From Actinomycetota bacterium (lineage in GTDB: Bacteria; Actinomycetota; Acidimicrobiia; Spongiisociales; ZC4RG35), in the NCBI GenBank assembly GCA_003242515.1, contig QGUS01000066.1:1-7797 (forward strand): a stretch of 7,797 nt of DNA. Reading direction: 5' to 3'. Position numbers and translations under genes: made by a program. The notes under the pieces were generated by a model. That model was not told the DNA's origin. It worked only from the letters and a program-made list of their open reading frames with translations, and did not search any database. This document shows, one piece after another, positions 5,752-7,797 of this stretch. Within the stretch, counting starts at the first letter, position 1. Each line of letters begins with the position of its first letter.

Positions 5752-5769
5752 TGCAACCCACTAGTTGCG
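5752..5769. promoter_or_regulatory. Operator box 1 for the ArsR regulator (proposed)
   Basis: TGCAACCCACTAGTTGCG is an imperfect inverted repeat with GCAAC and GTTGC arms around six bases. It matches box 2 at 16 of 18 positions, and both are preceded by GG. It begins 16 bases upstream of the AHSA1 ATG, overlapping the likely 5' leader or core promoter. ArsR proteins commonly bind such dyads as dimers; the assignment is inferred from pattern and location. Confidence 0.7.
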
Positions 5770-5787
5770 GGTGGTGGTAGCGTGTGG

Positions 5788-5805
5788 TGCAACCGACTAG
5801 TTGCA
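5788..5805. promoter_or_regulatory. Operator box 2 for the ArsR regulator (proposed), next to the clpP start
   Basis: TGCAACCGACTAGTTGCA has TGCAAC and GTTGCA arms around six bases, one base pair longer than box 1. It lies 36 bases from box 1 (start to start) and ends 22 bases before the clpP GTG. It touches the sequence CACTATAG (5804-5811), which contains a -10-like hexamer in either direction: CACTAT rightward, TATAGT leftward. A repressor bound here could block clpP as well as the AHSA1-arsR operon. Confidence 0.7.
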
Positions 5806-5814
5806 CTATAGCCC

Positions 5815-5821
5815 GAGGAGG
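5815..5821 (+). promoter_or_regulatory. Strong ribosome binding site GAGGAGG that fixes the clpP start at GTG 5828
   Basis: GAGGAGG lies six bases before GTG 5828. The alternative in-frame TTG at 5801 falls inside operator box 2, lacks a binding site, and would add residues not seen in ClpP. Confidence 0.8.
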
Positions 5822-5827
5822 CCCGAA

Positions 5828-6436
5828 GTGACTCTGATACCCACGGTCGTCGAACCGTCGGCACGGGGCGAGCGCGCCTACGACATCTTCTCCCGGCTCC
5901 TGGCGCACCGGATCGTCTTCCTGGGACGGGAGTTCGACTCGGCCCTGGCCAACGTGATCGTCGCCCAGCTGCTCCATCTGGAGAGCGAGGACCCCGACAA
6001 GGAGATCCACCTGTACATCAACTCCCCGGGCGGGGAGGGGCCGGCGATGATGGCGATCTACGACGCCATGCAGTACGTCCGCCCGCCGGTGGCGACGACC
6101 TGCATCGGCATGGCCGCCTCCGCCGGAGCGGTGATCCTCGCCGCCGGGGACCCCGGACGCCGACGGGTCCTGCCCCACTCCAGGGTCCTGATCCACCAGC
6201 CGGCGATCCACGGCGGTGGCATCGCCGGGCAGGCCACCGACATCGAGATCCATGCCCGCGAGCTGGTGCGGCAGAAGAAGGAGATGCACCGGATCCTCGC
6301 CGTCCACACGGGACAGCCGGTGGAGCGCATCGCTGAGGACACCGAACGCGACCGGTGGATGACGGCCGAGGAGGCCGTGGCGTACGGGATCGCCGACGAG
6401 ATCCTCACCAAGCCCCTGTCACCCGTCGCCGGGTAG
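5828..6436 (+). CDS. clpP: ATP-dependent Clp protease proteolytic subunit ClpP (stand-alone copy)
   Basis: The 202-residue protein is full length for ClpP, the serine peptidase that forms a tetradecameric barrel fed by ClpX or ClpC in the cytoplasm. The N-terminal RGERAYDIFSRLL (13-25), AQLLHLESEDP, YINSPGG (63-69), and the triad Ser98 (GMAASAGA), His123 (LIHQP) and Asp175 (DTERDRW) are all present, aligning with E. coli Ser97, His122 and Asp171. The loop after PGG is unusual: EGPAM (70-74) replaces the common V/S-x-T-A-G near the oxyanion hole. No clpX, trigger factor or second clpP adjoins. Actinobacteria normally have a clpP1-clpP2 pair elsewhere, so this is probably an extra or alternative subunit. 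GTG is the start because of the binding site upstream. The divergent AHSA1-arsR operon and operator box 2 suggest repression by ArsR. Confidence 0.95.
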   Translation: MTLIPTVVEPSARGERAYDIFSRLLAHRIVFLGREFDSALANVIVAQLLHLESEDPDKEIHLYINSPGGEGPAMMAIYDAMQYVRPPVATTCIGMAASAGAVILAAGDPGRRRVLPHSRVLIHQPAIHGGGIAGQATDIEIHARELVRQKKEMHRILAVHTGQPVERIAEDTERDRWMTAEEAVAYGIADEILTKPLSPVAG

Positions 6437-6451
6437 TCGCCGTCCATGGAA

Positions 6452-6481
6452 TGAGGGAGGGCCCCGCAGGGCCCTCCCTCA
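6452..6481. terminator. Bidirectional hairpin terminator between clpP and the permease gene
   Basis: TGAGGGAGGGCCC (6452-6464) is perfectly complementary to GGGCCCTCCCTCA (6469-6481) around the four-base loop CGCA. It sits between two convergent genes, 15 bases after the clpP stop and 23 bases beyond the permease stop. There is no long T-run on either side, as is common for high-GC terminators. Confidence 0.85.
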
Positions 6482-6504
6482 CATCGGCGTCGAATCGCAG
6501 CGGA

Positions 6505-7797
6505 TCAGCCGACCACGGCGTTGCCGAGCAGTGCGGCCTGGGCGAAGTAGATCATGAAGGCGACCGTGACCACCCACATCAGCCAGTGGACCTCGCGGGC
6601 CTTGCCATTCACGACCTTGAGCAGGGTGTGCATCACGAAGCCGGCGCCGATGCCGACGGTGATGTTGTAGGTCAGCGGCATCAAGATCATCGCCAGGAGG
6701 GCCGGGAAGCCTTCCTCGATGTCCGTGAAGTCGATGTCCTTCATCAGCCCCGCCATCAGGAAGCCGACCAGGATCAGAGCCGGCGCGGTGGCGACCGCCG
6801 GGACGATCCCTGCGAGCGGCGAGATGAAGATCGCCAGCAGGAACAGGACGCCCGTCACCACCGAGGTGAGGCCGGTGCGGCCGCCCTCGGCGACGCCCGC
6901 CGAGCTCTCGATGTAGCTGGTGTTGGAGCTGACGCCCGCCATGCCGCCGGCGGCGGCACCGATGGAGTCGACCAGCAGGATCTTGCCGAGGTTGGGGATG
7001 TCGCCGTCCTCATCGGCCAGACCGGCCTGCTCGGCGACGCCCGTGACCGTCCCCATCGTGTCGAAGAAGTCGGTGAGCATGAAGGCGAACACCGTCAACA
7101 ACGCCGTGGAGAGGCCCAGCACCTGGAAGACGTTGCCGAGGTCGAACTGGCCGAGCGTGGAGAACGACGGCGCCACGCTGAAGCTCTCGGGGAACTCGGC
7201 GACACCCGCGATCAGGGCGATAACCGTGGTGGCCAGGATGCTGATTATCAGCGCCCCGGGCACCTTCCGGGTGTAGAGGATGACCGTCAGGGCCAGGCCG
7301 ACCAGCGCCACCCACGCACCCGTGGTGTTCGGGAACACGAAGTGCACGATCGGGTCCGGGCCGGCGGGTCGGGCGATGAGGCCTGCGTTCACGAATCCGA
7401 TGAACAGGATGAACAGGCCGATGCCCACGCCGATGGCCCGCTTCAGCGAGGTCGGGATGGCCTTCATGATCGCCTCGCGGGCTCCGAGCAGCACCAGCGC
7501 CGTGACCACGATGCCCTCGAGGACGATCACGCCCATGGCGCCCGCCGGCGTGAGGCCGGAACCGAGCACGAGGGTGTAGGCCACCGCAGCGTTCAGTCCG
7601 AGACCGGCGGCCATGGCGATCGGGATGTTCCCGAATACGCCCATCAGGATGGTCAGCACGCCTGCCACGAGGGCCGTGCCCGCGCCTACCGCCGCCGGAT
7701 CGAGCCCGGCATCACCGAGGATGCCCGGGTTCACGAACAGGATGTAGGCCATCACGAGGAACGCGGTCAGACCGGCCCGTACCTCGGTACCGACGGT
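6505..7797 (-). CDS. NCS2/AzgA-type purine permease, N-terminus cut by the window edge
   Basis: Leftward frame with 430 residues before the stop, still open at the right edge. The sequence from 7797 (VGTEVRAGLTAFLVMAYI) is the conserved start region of COG2252 permeases, so probably only a few dozen N-terminal residues are missing; the first internal start (GTG 7755) should not be taken as real. Many hydrophobic segments follow, consistent with the 12-14 helices of the family. Two signatures are clear: DFFDTMGTVTGVAEQAG (about 7020-7070 in DNA) and NTSYIESSAGVAEGGRTG (about 6875-6930), which form the substrate and proton region. Characterised members (AzgA, GhxP, AdeP) import adenine, guanine or hypoxanthine by proton symport across the cytoplasmic membrane; which purine is used here is not decidable. 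The stop faces clpP across the hairpin terminator. Its promoter and any riboswitch lie outside the window. Confidence 0.93.
   Translation of the reverse strand, partial: TVGTEVRAGLTAFLVMAYILFVNPGILGDAGLDPAAVGAGTALVAGVLTILMGVFGNIPIAMAAGLGLNAAVAYTLVLGSGLTPAGAMGVIVLEGIVVTALVLLGAREAIMKAIPTSLKRAIGVGIGLFILFIGFVNAGLIARPAGPDPIVHFVFPNTTGAWVALVGLALTVILYTRKVPGALIISILATTVIALIAGVAEFPESFSVAPSFSTLGQFDLGNVFQVLGLSTALLTVFAFMLTDFFDTMGTVTGVAEQAGLADEDGDIPNLGKILLVDSIGAAAGGMAGVSSNTSYIESSAGVAEGGRTGLTSVVTGVLFLLAIFISPLAGIVPAVATAPALILVGFLMAGLMKDIDFTDIEEGFPALLAMILMPLTYNITVGIGAGFVMHTLLKVVNGKAREVHWLMWVVTVAFMIYFAQAALLGNAVVG

Noticed and set aside
5801..5827. TTG 5801 as the clpP start
   Set aside because: It lies in operator box 2 without a binding site; GTG 5828 has GAGGAGG at six bases and a family-like N-terminus.
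5354..6307. Upstream extension of the arsR frame through AHSA1 and clpP, making a 419-residue fusion
   Set aside because: The region is antisense to clpP and out of frame with AHSA1; the ATG at 5353 gives a normal ArsR length.
6719..7579. Three rightward open frames opposite the permease
   Set aside because: They are antisense to conserved membrane-protein motifs and resemble no family.

Overview
The window is high-GC DNA packed with short intergenic gaps. Several features point to an actinobacterium, most likely an uncultured member of Acidimicrobiia: lipoproteins with a long Thr-rich linker directly after the lipobox Cys, GTG and CTG starts, and -10-like hexamers placed 6-7 bases before start codons with no ribosome binding site. 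The lineage is inferred from style alone. No rRNA, tRNA, CRISPR array or intact mobile element was seen. The longest stretch without a gene is 167 bases (4255-4421).

Layout. A leftward S41-type (C-terminal-processing) protease lipoprotein, 1179 down to the left edge, has its active-site part replaced or cut off by lower-GC sequence. Back to back with it, across a 41-base gap, starts a rightward run: a metal-dependent amidohydrolase (1221-2279), a Maf nucleotide pyrophosphatase (2276-2866, probably with a CTG start), a Thr-rich lipoprotein of unknown function (2876-3844) and a hotdog acyl-CoA thioesterase (3844-4254). After the 167-base gap comes an NAD(P)-binding YwnB-like oxidoreductase (4422-5054). 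Its end overlaps the end of a leftward two-gene operon: an SRPBCC/AHSA1 protein (5736-5350) followed by an ArsR regulator (5353-5048). Divergent from that operon is a stand-alone clpP (5828-6436). A perfect 13-bp hairpin separates clpP from a convergent NCS2/AzgA-type purine permease (6505 to the right edge), which lacks its N-terminus.

How the parts may work together. The rightward run looks like a housekeeping and maintenance cluster (metal hydrolase, nucleotide-pool cleaning, envelope lipoprotein, CoA-ester hydrolysis) held together by stop/start overlaps, not one recognisable pathway. The most interesting block is 5048-6436. Two near-identical 18-bp imperfect palindromes lie between the ArsR-linked AHSA1 operon and clpP, so one Cys-less ArsR repressor may control both its own operon and an extra ClpP peptidase. 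This is an inference from operator placement. I did not find a clearly new multi-gene defence or biosynthetic system here.
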